Positions 44,801 to 55,449 of a stretch of DNA of 64,000 bases are shown piece after piece. Origin of the DNA: Zymoseptoria tritici IPO323 (lineage: Eukaryota > Ascomycota > Dothideomycetes > Mycosphaerellales > Mycosphaerellaceae); assembly GCF_000219625.1 (NCBI RefSeq), contig NC_018218.1:62001-126000 (forward strand), in the 5' to 3' direction. Both the position numbers and the translations under genes were made by a program. Under the pieces are notes generated by a model that did no database searches, was not told the DNA's origin, and worked only from the letters and a program-made list of their open reading frames with translations. Position 1 is the stretch's first letter; each line of letters opens with the position of its first letter.

Positions 44801-46998
44801 GCATTCCGTAAATTTAAGTACTCCTGTTATCTAGTTTACTACTAGGTTATGCTTTCTTAACTAAGGTATGCCTAGAACGATATCGTAACTAGCTATGTCG
44901 ACGATATCTAGGACAACTTCCTTGTAGTGCCGTTAGAGAGCTAGTAGTATCGGTATTGTCTCTCGATCTACATTAGGTAGGGGTAATCTATCGACTACGA
45001 TTAATTTATACCCTTCCTTCTTACGTCGGGTTGCGATCCTCGTACGCGTAACGAACGACTAGGACGCAAAGTTTCTACTTACGCCTAAGTCGATTATAGC
45101 ACTTGTCTTGTGCCTGTTAACAATAACTTATATGTAGAGGACTGCTATTAATACTTAGACATTTGTTGCGATATTAAACTCCCTTCGGTCGTCCGTTCTT
45201 AGAGAGTCGATCCTTTTCCCGACTAGTGTTAGTTCAGCTAGTCGTTAATGATCTTCTTATGTTTTCTAGCGGAGTCGTTTATTTCCTTTTCTTATTGTAT
45301 TTTAATAACTGCTCGAGGTTGCTAGTAGATCTAAAACTATCGGTATAATTCTTTTATAGAGTAAACCGATTCTCGCATTCGTCTTGTAACTATATCGCCG
45401 CATAGCGTAATGTATCTGTGTAGAGTAAAGGTAGATCCGATTAGGGGACATTCTTATATAATCGTATAGAAGTCGTTTTAAGGTTCTAGTTATAGGCGGC
45501 TCCAAACTGCTCGTCGCATCTAGTTAAGTATGCGATCGAAGTTCTCGGCGTAGAGTAGTCTTTGCCCTTCTTCCTTAGGGAATATTTCTTTACTCTTCCT
45601 AGTTAATAAGAGTACTAGTTCGGCTAGGGGCTAAGGTGCATCTATGCTAAATTCTAGTAGCATGTTCTCGTTCTCGCCTAGTTCGTCTAATTCGTCGTCG
45701 CTAGAGCTAGAGCTCTTAGATTCCTCGATCTCCTCGGGAATCCTATTTATAGGAGGCACATTTTCCTTGTCCTCGTATAGCTCTATTTCTTCCTTGCTCG
45801 ATTCTGCTACTTCTTAGTTTAGGCAGTCGATTTAGCAGAGGTGTTGCTCCTATACTAGTCCTTAGGCGGTGTCGTAGGTATAGGGGAATTCCTCCTAATA
45901 CTTACACTATCTGGCGCGATACTTATCTTTCTAATGTTCGCTGTAGTCTCGGTCTTAGCAGTTGTCCTAATAAAGGGCACCGCACCCTAAGTCTGTACGT
46001 AGGACTATTCTAAAGGTTCGTCTTTCCTTTAGCTGCATTGTGTTAAACTGTCGTCGTAATACTATGTTCCTCTAGCAACAGTCCCTTGCTATATGTCCTT
46101 TGTTACTATAGGCGTAGTAAGTTAGTCCTTCCTACTTTCTTCCGTTATTCCGTCCTCCCTGCTTCTTCTAAGCAAAGCGTCGTCCTTTAGTTGTAACATC
46201 TAGTTCTATTAGTATTAGTCTATAGGGGTCGCTATAGCGAGGCTTCCCTTAGTTAGCGAACTAGTTTCGTCCGAAGCGAGCTTTGTCGTTATTATAGGTC
46301 TTAAAGGTCCCTCCTGGGTTTCCTCTAAACCTCTTGCCCTAGTAGAGTTTGTATAGCTAATTATCTAAATAGATAGATGCTTAAATTAGGCTATCGAGAG
46401 AGCTAGTATCTCTACTATAGCGCATAAGCTCTACCTTAACGGAGTCTTTTAACCCTTCTTTGAACGTGTCTATTAAGGACTTGTCGTTCTATCCCGTAAT
46501 AATAGAGTATTCCTTAAACTTAGTAGCATACTCGGCGGCCGAAGTTTTCTGTCTTATTCCTCTAATAACTCGAATAGCGGTGTTCTGTTTGTTAGAGATT
46601 CCGAACAGCTTCTTAACTTCTTTCTTAAATACTATATAATTCTTAAACATTCCGATGTCGTCGACCTTACGCATGCTGTCGAGGTAGCTATAAAGGTAAG
46701 GCTTTATCTAGTGCTAGGTACGTCTACGGAGGAAGGTAGCAGCGAACAGAGTGTACTACTTACGCTCTAACTTCTCGTTAAACATAAGATATATATCTAT
46801 CTAGTTAAGCTAGTCGTTAAGTTTGTCCCGGTCTCTATAGTAGAAGTCCGGCTTAGCAACTTTAAAGTTAATCTCGGCATCGTTGTCGTTGTCTTTGTTG
46901 TCGGAGGTAATTATTAGGTCGGGTTTGTTAGACGGTAGGGAGCGGATCCTTCCGGCTTTACTAGGCGCGGGTGTGCCCCAAACACTTAAGGAACTCAT
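41811..46998 (-). pseudogene. Chromovirus B gag-pol, RIP-degraded
   Basis: The gag ATG is intact at 46,998, only about 20 nt after the 5' LTR. The N-terminus stays open for 62 codons, and a retrotransposon gag segment (KEVKKLFGISN, TAIRVIRGIRQ) lies at 46,489-46,674. The order protease, RT, RNase H, integrase, chromodomain mirrors copy A down to the stop near 41,813, with pol in the -1 frame. Many amber stops and missense changes make it non-functional. Confidence 0.9.
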
Positions 46999-47018
46999 CC
47001 TTTAAGGGTATACAAAGT

Positions 47019-47377
47019 TGTTATGTCTCACACTTCCGAAGAGGTATAAGGCACAGGTTAGTGCTCGTTAGTTTAAGAAACAAGTGTTCTTATAATAGAT
47101 GCGAGTAAAGGCGGGAATTCTAATTAGTAAGATTAAATAATAAGTTGTACACGATGTTTAGAAGGAACATCGTTAAGGTCTATATACCTATCGCTATAAG
47201 CGTTGCTCTTTATGCTCTCCGCGCTCTCTCGGGATTAGGGAGAGCAGAGAGATTAAGCTACTCTCTTATAATCTCTTACTAAGCGGGAGATTAGAGGGAT
47301 CACTAAGGAGAAGGGTCTCTCGTCCAATAAGGCCGAGGGCACCCTGGTTCTCCTGCTGTTCGTGCATGCCCGTAACA
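47019..47377 (-). repeat. Chromovirus B 5' LTR (right, 359 bp)
   Basis: In element sense it starts TGTTACGGGCATGCACG and ends GACATAACA, followed by ACTTTGTATACCC and the gag ATG. TTGTATAC in this leader is complementary to gtatacaa at the presumed transcript start. Confidence 0.92.
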
Positions 47378-47382
47378 TTACT

Positions 47383-47780
47383 AGCTTAAGGCTTATAATA
47401 GTACGTAAATTAGATTATTTACCTACTAGAATTAGCTAGACGATTATACTTAAACCCTTACCTTCCGATTAATTACGGGCCTTCTAGATTACGCTCGTTT
47501 ATTCGAGATTACGTACACCTACTTAAGAGTATTAATATATAACCTAAGCCTTTACTTAAGGTTGTTACGAACGCTTAAGGTTACGTATTTACTAAAGGGG
47601 AGGATGTTTAAAAATACTAAAAACCTCCCTTAGGTTTACTTAAACCCTTAAAGCCTTAGGCACCGTTTCACTTAAGGGCTCGTTATTATTACATAACTCG
47701 CTCGTTTTAGTTAGTCTATATAGCTTAAGGGCCTTCGCCCTTATAATTAGTATTATTCTTTTTCCGCTTTTTTGATTACA
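47383..47780. other. End of the RIP-degraded block
   Basis: The first ~65 bp complete the dispersed repeat. The rest is TA-rich with no gene recognised. Composition turns to normal, CA/TG-containing sequence at about 47,770-47,800, which marks the border between repeat and gene space. Confidence 0.6.
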
Positions 47781-48069
47781 AGCTCTTGAACGTGCGAACA
47801 TCGCTAATTATGCCCTCTCTCTCGTCTATGGAGATCCTCTAACAGTCTAAAAGATGGTCCAACCTCGCCTCTGATCCAGACTGACGCTTGTGGAAGGCCA
47901 GTGGCCATTGTCATCCCGAATGATGGTCCCAACTCCTCCTGATCTTTGTCGAAGTACAGCCCATTCTTGACTTGCTGCAGTCCTCTTAGGGCCTATAGCT
48001 GGACTTGTGAACAATCGAAAGCTCGAGAGTCCCCCCAATCCAGCAACAACAGACGATGGTTTATGTCCA

Positions 48070-49155
48070 TCAAGTCGCCACGATATCGCTCTGTGTGAGC
48101 TCCATCATCGTATCTTCTCCGGGTGAAGATCCTTCGGACGATTCCTCTTCCCCCTGCCTGGCTTCCTCCCTCTCAGCCCTGTCAACCTCGGCCCGCCGCT
48201 GCTGCCGACCGTGTAAAGTAGCCCATGGCGAGCTGGGTTCCTCCACTTCGTATCGCCCTAGACCGGAGAGGCGATCGCCGAGGTGTCCGTCGAAGTCGCT
48301 GTTTCCAGCGTCTTCAAAACCAAGGTCAAAAGGGTACCCAATGGCTTCCGAACAGTCGTTCATGATCATAGCGAGCATTTGCCAGCAGTAGCCATGGCCT
48401 GTGCTTCCGATTGCTGTGGTCCACGGCTCGGTGTTGCCACCCTCAGGGTCGTAGGCTGATTCATGGCCGAGCTCATCAATGAGCGATATATCGATGAAGG
48501 CATGACACATCTCATGCACAAGGGTGCCGATTAAGATGTCCGCAGAGGTACGACCCAGTGCAAAGATGATGATCTTCCGCTTGGTCGGATGCGAACCTTC
48601 GCAGCATTTCCCTAACCGGTCGCCCTCAGCCGAGACATCCTGCCATTCGAACTCGATATCATTCGCAATTTGAGCGTCTAGCAGGAGAGCGTCGAGATCT
48701 GCGATCAAAGCCATCATGTCGGATGGGGAGAAGTCCCTTTCAAAGTTCGTTGAATAGCCCAGCCTGTAGATCCATGACTCCGTGAATCTCTCGTACCCGT
48801 CGATGCGGTCGGGGGTCCAACATTGCCGGTCGAGACCCCGGTTCTTCAGAATTTGGCGAATGCGCAGGATGAGACCGTACTCGATGTCGACGTAGTCTTG
48901 TAAGAGGCTGTTCATCCGATTGATGAAGTCAGGCGTCGTGTGGCCTGAGGTGATCAGCCTGGACTCGCACTGGAGCGACAATGTTGCCCGGTTCTCCATC
49001 CTCTCCTCGTTGATTGTTTGTTGGACGGACATTCTCGAACTTGACGGTATGGTCTGCCGGCTACTTGTGGAGTGCGCAGTGATGGTCGATGTGGTGTTGC
49101 AGGCTATGCGTTGGTAGAATGGCGTCGAATGAACGTGGAACCTCATCCACTCCAC
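48070..49155 (-). CDS. SprT-like zinc metalloprotease domain protein
   Basis: A 361-residue frame without introns. The zinc site is HEMCH (214-218, HExxH) in a predicted helix LIGTLVHEMCHAFIDI, and a downstream GHGYCW (253-258) supplies the third ligand in the manner of SprT/SPRTN-like proteases. This family cleaves DNA-protein crosslinks or is of unknown role in fungi; the substrate here is unknown. No signal peptide or membrane helix is seen. The C-terminal 60 residues are acidic and low-complexity. A second ATG at residue 42 (49,032) is an equally possible start, because residues 1-41 are Ser/Thr-rich and look non-domain. It is the first gene next to the transposon block, and its codons show no RIP damage. 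Confidence 0.8.
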   Translation of the reverse strand: MEWMRFHVHSTPFYQRIACNTTSTITAHSTSSRQTIPSSSRMSVQQTINEERMENRATLSLQCESRLITSGHTTPDFINRMNSLLQDYVDIEYGLILRIRQILKNRGLDRQCWTPDRIDGYERFTESWIYRLGYSTNFERDFSPSDMMALIADLDALLLDAQIANDIEFEWQDVSAEGDRLGKCCEGSHPTKRKIIIFALGRTSADILIGTLVHEMCHAFIDISLIDELGHESAYDPEGGNTEPWTTAIGSTGHGYCWQMLAMIMNDCSEAIGYPFDLGFEDAGNSDFDGHLGDRLSGLGRYEVEEPSSPWATLHGRQQRRAEVDRAEREEARQGEEESSEGSSPGEDTMMELTQSDIVAT

Positions 49156-49187
49156 GATCAGTGGACGATTGCAAGCGTCTGTGGGTG

Positions 49188-49237
49188 GCGGAGGAATATT
49201 TCACGCGGAGGAATATTTCACGCGGAGGAATATTTCA
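49188..49237. repeat. 17 bp tandem repeat (cacgcggaggaatattt)
   Basis: Nearly three copies of a 17 bp unit just upstream of the SprT-like gene, in its probable promoter or 5' UTR. The rest of 49,238-50,305 holds no supported gene; it is the divergent promoter region between the SprT-like gene and SLX4. Confidence 0.9.
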
Positions 49238-50305
49238 CCTCAAATGAATGTAGTCGCTTCGTATCAAGAAGCCGCAACTCGCTAACGAGTGACAGCTTTC
49301 AGGACCCTCGCCGGCGATTCTGGGAGCGCACGGCCGCACCGAGCGGCTTCATAGTGCCAAGGACTCTCGTCCCGCATCCAGTCAGACAAGGCTGGATCTA
49401 TGCGGATACTCTCAGCCATACTCCAAGACCACTTTGTGGCTCGTCGCTCTTCAGATTGCGAGCTTCAGCCCGTGCACGGGTAACACCACCACAAGATACA
49501 TTTGTTTCTTGCGTAAGAGATCACGTTCCGTCTCCTCAGCCCGCTCGCCGCTCTTTCTATGCTCCACGATCACGTTATGAACTAATACGCCACGCTAAGC
49601 TCCCACCGCGAACGCAGAGACGAGGTCTATCCTGCAACAGCCAAACTTTGACTTCGCATTATGTCTTGCAGGATGACTTTAGAACCTGCGAGTCCGTGTT
49701 TCGTAAACCCGCCATGGTACAGCCTTGAACACAGACGACGAAGCTCTCCATTCGCAGTCCCATCATGGAGATACCGACCAGCTCTTTTCACAAGGACTTC
49801 GAAGTTGAATGAGTACGCACCGCACACGGTACTGACTGGCTTACTTCATCCACCATTCCACTGTAAACAGCAGGGAACCTTCCAGAGGCGGGCGCTGTTT
49901 GACATGTTTTGCGCGGCCTGAACGCGGTGCTGGAAAAGGCAAAGACTGTTCCCCGAAGCCGGCTACTTGCGATAGCACTATGAGATACCCGTGAATCCAG
50001 CTATTGCTGCGGATTGTGAGCGGACACTATGTTCTTGCTTAAAGATTGAAAAGTGGGAGTGGAGCGTGAGAGTGAGAGAGTGAGGTCGATTTCTTCTTCC
50101 ATCGTCGGAATTTGACGGCTCCTCCCGCCGGTCACGGGACTTCGTGATCCGTCCGCGTCAGGCGCGGGGACAAGAGTGCTTCCAGTTCCACATCACCACT
50201 TCACTCACATTTGCGGCGATACAACAACATTCTCCACGAATTGCGCCCAAGCTGTTGTCTCACAACATCGCACTCCGGAGATGCCACCTCCTCGCACCTT
50301 TCATC

Positions 50306-53300
50306 ATGGCGGCGCAAAGCCCGGTCGTCATCCAGTCGTCCTCTCCCGAACTGCAGCGACTCCAGTCGATAACGCCACACAACAATGAGAAGCCCGCCGA
50401 ACCGCTCACATCTTCATCGCCCGATCTGCCCGTCCCCTCCGCATTCTTCAAATTGCACGCTCCCGGACTCTCGACTGGTTCCAAGGCACGACAAATTCCT
50501 CAAGGCGTCAGCACGGGCTTTGCCTCCGCCGCCAGCTTGTTGCGGAACCAGGCATTCGAGCTTTCAGCTCATAGGACGGAGGAGGGGGTCGAAGATATCG
50601 AGCACAGGAAGAGCGTGAAGAACGGTCTTGCACGGGGGGAGGAGAGCGTCAAAGACAAGGTTGCCGGGATCGAGAAAGAACCTGTGAACAAGCGAGCGAG
50701 GAGCAGGAAAGCGCAAGAACAGACGGACGAACATGACACACAAGCACCACAGCCTAGAGTACAGGCTGTCGATGATCTGTCGAGACCTTCCAAGACTGCT
50801 ACCGGCAAGCTGAAGAAGACTGCAAAGTCGAGCAAGAGCGCAAAGTCTGGAGCAGAAAGTCTGTCTCGCTCCCCTTTGAGCGAGTTCGCGCTGCCTGCTC
50901 AAACATCTGCGATTCGCAATGTGAGTCCGGCAGCAGCCAGCGTTTCTGTCCTTGCCGGACGTCAAGAGACTCCTGACCTCGCAGCTTCCCGCAGAACGAG
51001 CATCTCACTCTCCGAATTTGACTTCAACCCGAACAGCCCAAGCTCGAGACGAACCGTCTCGCCACTTGGCAAAAAGGCGAGCGTGGCCAAGACTGGAAAG
51101 CATGGTTCCTCGCACCTCAACTCCGGGCGGACATCTGCCAGCAACAAAGTGTCAAAGTCTGCTCCTCGCAAATCCAAGACTACCGAATCACGACCAAAGT
51201 CCGGATCTCGGACGGCGAGCATCTGTATTTCCGAGTACGCGTTGCAACCTGATAGCCCGCCGAAGTACGCTTCGCCGCCAGCGATGGAGACCTTGGATGA
51301 CGTCCCAAAGCTTCGAGAGAATCAAGAGACCGACGTAGCACCACCCTTCATGGTGCGATCGGCCACATCTTACGCAAGCGACTCCAACATACTCGGTCGA
51401 TCACCCTCCCAATTTGCCTCGAGGTATCAGTATGGCGAGACACACTCAGCGCTGTCGACCTCTGAGCCGCAGCAGCCAGTCATCAGTCTGCCGGTGACTA
51501 CGGATGTTGCGACAGCGGCGTTCAAGGATAAGGCAATGGACACGGTATCTTTGAGTGAGCAGCCCTCCCTCGCCAAGGCTCCTCGGAAACGCATGCCAAA
51601 AGCCAGGCAGTCAAAGGGTTCTGGTCCCGCGAGGTCGAAGAAGCTTGCCAAGTCGGCCTCCATCATTCTCAATTCTGATGAGCCGGATCTGGACGCGGGC
51701 GACCACGCTGGCATTGCGCCGAATCCTGGTCCACCAGCGCCGGTCTTGCATGTGCTGACTGAACCAGCGGCGAAAGCCAGGAAGGCTGTCAAGAAGCCGA
51801 GGGTCGCTCGTGGCAATAAGGAGGTTGAGAACGCCACAGCCTCAGCCTCAGCTAATGCCATCGTGCCTCCGCTTCACGACATGCATGGCGGAGGCGTTCT
51901 AAAGGACATAGATGCACAGGGCGGATTCGACGCTCATCGCAACGCTTGGAGCCAATCTGCTTACTTCGTCGACAACGTCATCGCCAATTGCCAGGCTCTA
52001 CCACTGGCGGCGACAGAGGAATCTCTTCAGTCGGTGTTTGAAGTCGAAAGCATGAGAAGGAACTCTACTCCACCTCCAGATCTCCCGCTGCCTCACTTTC
52101 GCCGACGAAGAAGCTGGACTCCAGCACGGAACACTGAATCGGCGACTGTCGACACGCCCCGTACGGTCGATTCGGGACGATTGGAAGAGTCTCCTCCCTC
52201 TGGACCGAGTCTTGCTGCGTTGGTCAGTGGTTTCGGTTACAGTGCGCAGGCCACCAGTACCACTGCCAACGCCCGCACTGGCACCGGTGAGCCTGCCGTG
52301 AAGAAACGGCGTATTGAGCTCGCGCATGAGACAGCCGGCGGTGTTGTGGTTCGCAAAGCCAAAGATGCAGCTCCCGCGAAGCGAGTCAAGGCAGTCAAGA
52401 AAAAGCCGCAAACAATTACCGATCTTGCCACCAAAGCATATCGCGCCGAACCCGAAATCGTGGCGGCGCAATCGACTGTGTCCGAATTCTTTGCTCCACA
52501 GAAGGAGTCGCTCACCTTGACCGAGGACGCGGCTGCGGGTGAGGCACTAACAGAGAAGCCAGCCAAAGTGAAAAAGACAAGAAAACGCAGGATCAAGGTT
52601 GGTGGAGATCCCGAGGCTTTGGCAGCGATGGCGGAAAGGGCAGCAAAGCTGCAGAAGCCCGCGAAGGTCAAGAAAGTGAAGTTCAACGATGCGAATGCGG
52701 TACCGCCTCTGCTCTCTCCACAACGAGCTCGGGCGATCGAGACGCAGCAAGGATTTCTGTTCGGCACCTCAAGTCAACTGGCGGTGGACGATTCGCCGAC
52801 ATTCATTCGGCAAATGCAAACGGCGCTCCGAGAGTCTGAGTTGATGAGCACCCTGCAGGCACGTTTCAGCCCTCGTCGAAAAAGCTGTGCCAAAGTTCCC
52901 AGCGCTCCTCATGGCACTTCCTTGTCAATTGGACAGGCCGCCCGGGACTTGTGGTGCACTGCCTCGAGAGACCACGGCGGAGATGTTCTTGCGCTTACAG
53001 AACGGCCCAAGGCTCCCGTTGTTATCGAGCAGAAAGCGCATAGCGAAGAAGACGCACATTCGCAATATGCCGCGGAGACATTGCCCGTTGTCGATGCTCT
53101 TCATGCCATCGAGGAGACCACTGATGTCATTCCAGACGCTCAGCTTGACGGACAGGAAGTTGTGGACCTCTGTGCCACATCGCCCGCGGGCGAGCGCGCT
53201 GTGCAAGACCCGGAACCGGCAGTGTTTGACCTTCCCAAGCCCGAAGACTGCGATGAAAGTGCTCATGCGCTCCCCTCTGAACCGCACAATTCGGACGACA

Positions 53301-54271
53301 GCTGGATGCTATTGTCAAGTGATGGCGCTGAGAAGGCGGAAGGGCATGCCTCCACCTTCCCTCTACCGATGATCCCAAACATCATGCGTGCAGCACCGGC
53401 CTTGGCCCGAGTAGCGACGTCACCAACGCGATTAAGAGCTGCCCTCCAGACCTTGGACGGGAACGCAAGTGTCCTTGCTCAAAAATCTTCCGCAAGATTC
53501 TTGCAACAGCGAGCTTTTGCGAGCGCAACCTCACCACCAGCGCAGAAGCGCCCTCGAGGGAGACCAAGAAAAGATGCATCATCTACCGAGAACATCCCTC
53601 CAGCCCAGAAAAAGAGAGGTCGCCCTCCGAAAAGCGCGACCACGTTCACACTGCCGGAAGTGAAGGAAGGCAGAATCACGTTACCAGCCTCGCAGCAATC
53701 CACTTCCTCCGACTTCGTGAACATTGACGAAATTTACGACTCTGATCCTCCAACCCCCTCCCCGCCTCGCCGTCGGGCTGCCTCCACTTCCCCTTCGGTC
53801 AGTCCATTGGAGCTGCGGCTTTCCGGATCGCCTTCACCACGCGCCAAAGGGCCAGCCGTCGTGACAACAATGCTGAAGTCCGGCGACCCGCAGTGGGCCT
53901 CCATCAGCGCCATCCTCTTCCCGCAGATCACGAAAGCTGTCCGCGATATACCTCCCAGCAACGACATGGTGAACCCGTCCTGGCACGAAAAGATCTTACT
54001 ATTCGATCCGATTGTGTTGGAAGACTTTACAGGTTGGCTCAACGGGCAGGGCTTGCGGGTCGAGACAAGGAAGGTCATTCCAAAGGCGAAGAAGAAGGGT
54101 AAGAAGAAGAAGCAGGACGATGATACTCCGGAGGTGGCTGACGAGCTGGGGGAGTACGAGCTGTGCAGGGAAGAGATCAAGCCTTGGATGGCGCAGAAGT
54201 GGTGCGAGTCGAAGAGCATTTGCTGTTTGTGGAAGGAGGGGATGAGGGGAGGGGTGAAGGTACAGTATTGA
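50306..54271 (+). CDS. SLX4: Structure-specific endonuclease scaffold subunit SLX4
   Basis: The 1,321-residue protein starts at the first in-frame ATG (MAAQSPVV); the frame is open further upstream but only from GTG. The C-terminal ~133 residues (1189-1321) carry the conserved SLX4 domain: WASISAILFPQITKAVRD, LLFDPIVLEDFTGWLN and the closing KPWMAQKWCESKSICCLWKE, which binds the SLX1 nuclease. Two AT-hooks (RGRP at ~1084-1087 and ~1104-1107) suggest AT-rich DNA binding. The rest is disordered and rich in basic and Ser/Pro segments with likely nuclear localisation signals (KKRRIE). SLX1-SLX4 cuts branched DNA at stalled forks and Holliday junctions in the nucleus. The length is at the upper end for fungal SLX4. 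No intron was needed. Confidence 0.93.
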   Translation: MAAQSPVVIQSSSPELQRLQSITPHNNEKPAEPLTSSSPDLPVPSAFFKLHAPGLSTGSKARQIPQGVSTGFASAASLLRNQAFELSAHRTEEGVEDIEHRKSVKNGLARGEESVKDKVAGIEKEPVNKRARSRKAQEQTDEHDTQAPQPRVQAVDDLSRPSKTATGKLKKTAKSSKSAKSGAESLSRSPLSEFALPAQTSAIRNVSPAAASVSVLAGRQETPDLAASRRTSISLSEFDFNPNSPSSRRTVSPLGKKASVAKTGKHGSSHLNSGRTSASNKVSKSAPRKSKTTESRPKSGSRTASICISEYALQPDSPPKYASPPAMETLDDVPKLRENQETDVAPPFMVRSATSYASDSNILGRSPSQFASRYQYGETHSALSTSEPQQPVISLPVTTDVATAAFKDKAMDTVSLSEQPSLAKAPRKRMPKARQSKGSGPARSKKLAKSASIILNSDEPDLDAGDHAGIAPNPGPPAPVLHVLTEPAAKARKAVKKPRVARGNKEVENATASASANAIVPPLHDMHGGGVLKDIDAQGGFDAHRNAWSQSAYFVDNVIANCQALPLAATEESLQSVFEVESMRRNSTPPPDLPLPHFRRRRSWTPARNTESATVDTPRTVDSGRLEESPPSGPSLAALVSGFGYSAQATSTTANARTGTGEPAVKKRRIELAHETAGGVVVRKAKDAAPAKRVKAVKKKPQTITDLATKAYRAEPEIVAAQSTVSEFFAPQKESLTLTEDAAAGEALTEKPAKVKKTRKRRIKVGGDPEALAAMAERAAKLQKPAKVKKVKFNDANAVPPLLSPQRARAIETQQGFLFGTSSQLAVDDSPTFIRQMQTALRESELMSTLQARFSPRRKSCAKVPSAPHGTSLSIGQAARDLWCTASRDHGGDVLALTERPKAPVVIEQKAHSEEDAHSQYAAETLPVVDALHAIEETTDVIPDAQLDGQEVVDLCATSPAGERAVQDPEPAVFDLPKPEDCDESAHALPSEPHNSDDSWMLLSSDGAEKAEGHASTFPLPMIPNIMRAAPALARVATSPTRLRAALQTLDGNASVLAQKSSARFLQQRAFASATSPPAQKRPRGRPRKDASSTENIPPAQKKRGRPPKSATTFTLPEVKEGRITLPASQQSTSSDFVNIDEIYDSDPPTPSPPRRRAASTSPSVSPLELRLSGSPSPRAKGPAVVTTMLKSGDPQWASISAILFPQITKAVRDIPPSNDMVNPSWHEKILLFDPIVLEDFTGWLNGQGLRVETRKVIPKAKKKGKKKKQDDDTPEVADELGEYELCREEIKPWMAQKWCESKSICCLWKEGMRGGVKVQY

Positions 54272-54891
54272 TGGGCATTAGGAACTGTAAAAGATCAGAA
54301 GGGTATGATGGAAGTCTTGATTCGGACAGCGGAAAAGGTATACAGGACTTTGTTAACGAGAATTACGAACACAAGTCGCCCGCGCGACACAGGCCCGCTC
54401 TCCACATTTATTTGCTTCTCTTTCTGTCCTTTGCTGGCTCTGCTTTTTGCGCAGCACTTTCCAGGTGGCTTGGATCATGCCTTAAAGCATCTTGTAGTCA
54501 CGACATGCTAACGTCATTTGCCAGGGCTTCATGAGATACAAAGTGGCTACCGTGCCGTTAAACGCACAAATGTCGATCTGTCGTGGTTGATGCACCGAGA
54601 CACCGCGTCTGGATCAAAGTGGCATGACATATGACAGAAAGCGTGAGGCTTGGACAGCTGTTCGACTCTGCATGCAATTCTGAACATGTTGTCTCTGAGA
54701 CAAATTCGGACTTGGCACAGTCTCTGAGGCTGAGACAGACCTGCTCAATTGGTGGTTCATATAAACGAGGCGCGGTCTGGTACCATCCCCATCACCAACA
54801 AGACCTTCCGAATCCCTTACCTGCTTCAACCCACTCTCTCCCAACCGATTACTAATCCGCTTCAATCACCCGCCACAAACCAGGCCCTACC
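54272..54891. other. Intergenic region
   Basis: The SLX4 3' UTR and the promoter of the small gene at 54,892. Short open frames here overlap one another in several phases and have no recognisable features. Confidence 0.5.
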
Positions 54892-55149
54892 ATGCCAACG
54901 CCCAGTATGTCGTCCATCTCCACAAGCATGTGAGCGATGTATCACACTACAGATCCAGCGATCCAAAAGCCCAGCAAAGTCAATCCGTCCATCGAAGACA
55001 CACAAGCCGAGCCAGCGCTCTACCCTCGAGTAGCATTCGACTGGATATCGGATGCGGCGGAGAAGGGCCACCAGTACGCGGAGCAGCTGGAGGAGGAACA
55101 TGTATATCGTGGTCCGTTGTGCGAGCGAGATGAAGAGAACGAGGAGTAG
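54892..55149 (+). CDS. Small conserved-looking hypothetical protein, two exons
   Basis: Exon 1 (54,892-54,904) is MPTP plus one base. A 48 bp intron (54,905-54,952) has a perfect GTATGT donor and a CACTACAG acceptor; exon 2 runs 54,953-55,149. The product is 69 residues, starting MPTPNPAIQKPSKVNPSIED and ending in an acidic tail, with a central amphipathic stretch (FDWISDAAEKGHQYAEQLEEE). No signal peptide or membrane helix. Without splicing, the same frame could start at the ATG at 54,937 (70 residues). The ACC before the first ATG is a good start context. Function unknown; no family recognised. Confidence 0.5.
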
Positions 55150-55449
55150 AATGTCGTTGTACGGGTATGACGGGCATCATGACCAGACGTTGGTGGCAGG
55201 ATGGAGAACGTAAGGAGCTGGTCTTCTTGAAGCAAAGGATGTCGGCTGGTTTCTTGAACACCGAAGCATCAGTTGTAGACGGCGAAAATACTTCCGTAAT
55301 GTTGTTTGTCCAAGAAAACCTGAAGACGGAACTACGGAACAGCGAAATGTACCATGTTCCTTGGGAAAGTTGGCGATCAGTCGTTCACTTGAATCTGCCA
55401 CAACCACTCAATCTTCAACACCTTGCTAGCAAAAGATCTCGACCACGCA

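Larger units (their letters stand above)
40662..47377 (-). mobile_element. Chromovirus (Ty3/gypsy) copy B, complete 6,716 bp
   Basis: Minus orientation, with LTRs at 40,662-41,020 and 47,019-47,377 (359 bp each) and target duplication ttact (40,657-40,661 and 47,378-47,382). The unoccupied site is seen at 1662-1899. On the minus strand a polypurine tract AGAAGGGGGATAG abuts the 3' LTR. It has the same length as copy A, and internal landmarks (gag start, tRNA-like unit, antisense ORF, pol stop) map at exactly mirrored positions, so no net indel separates the copies. Confidence 0.95.

Noticed and set aside
49072..49728. 218-codon plus-strand frame upstream of SLX4
   Set aside because: It overlaps the 5' end of the SprT-like gene on the other strand, runs through the 17 bp tandem repeat, and has no domain or sensible composition.
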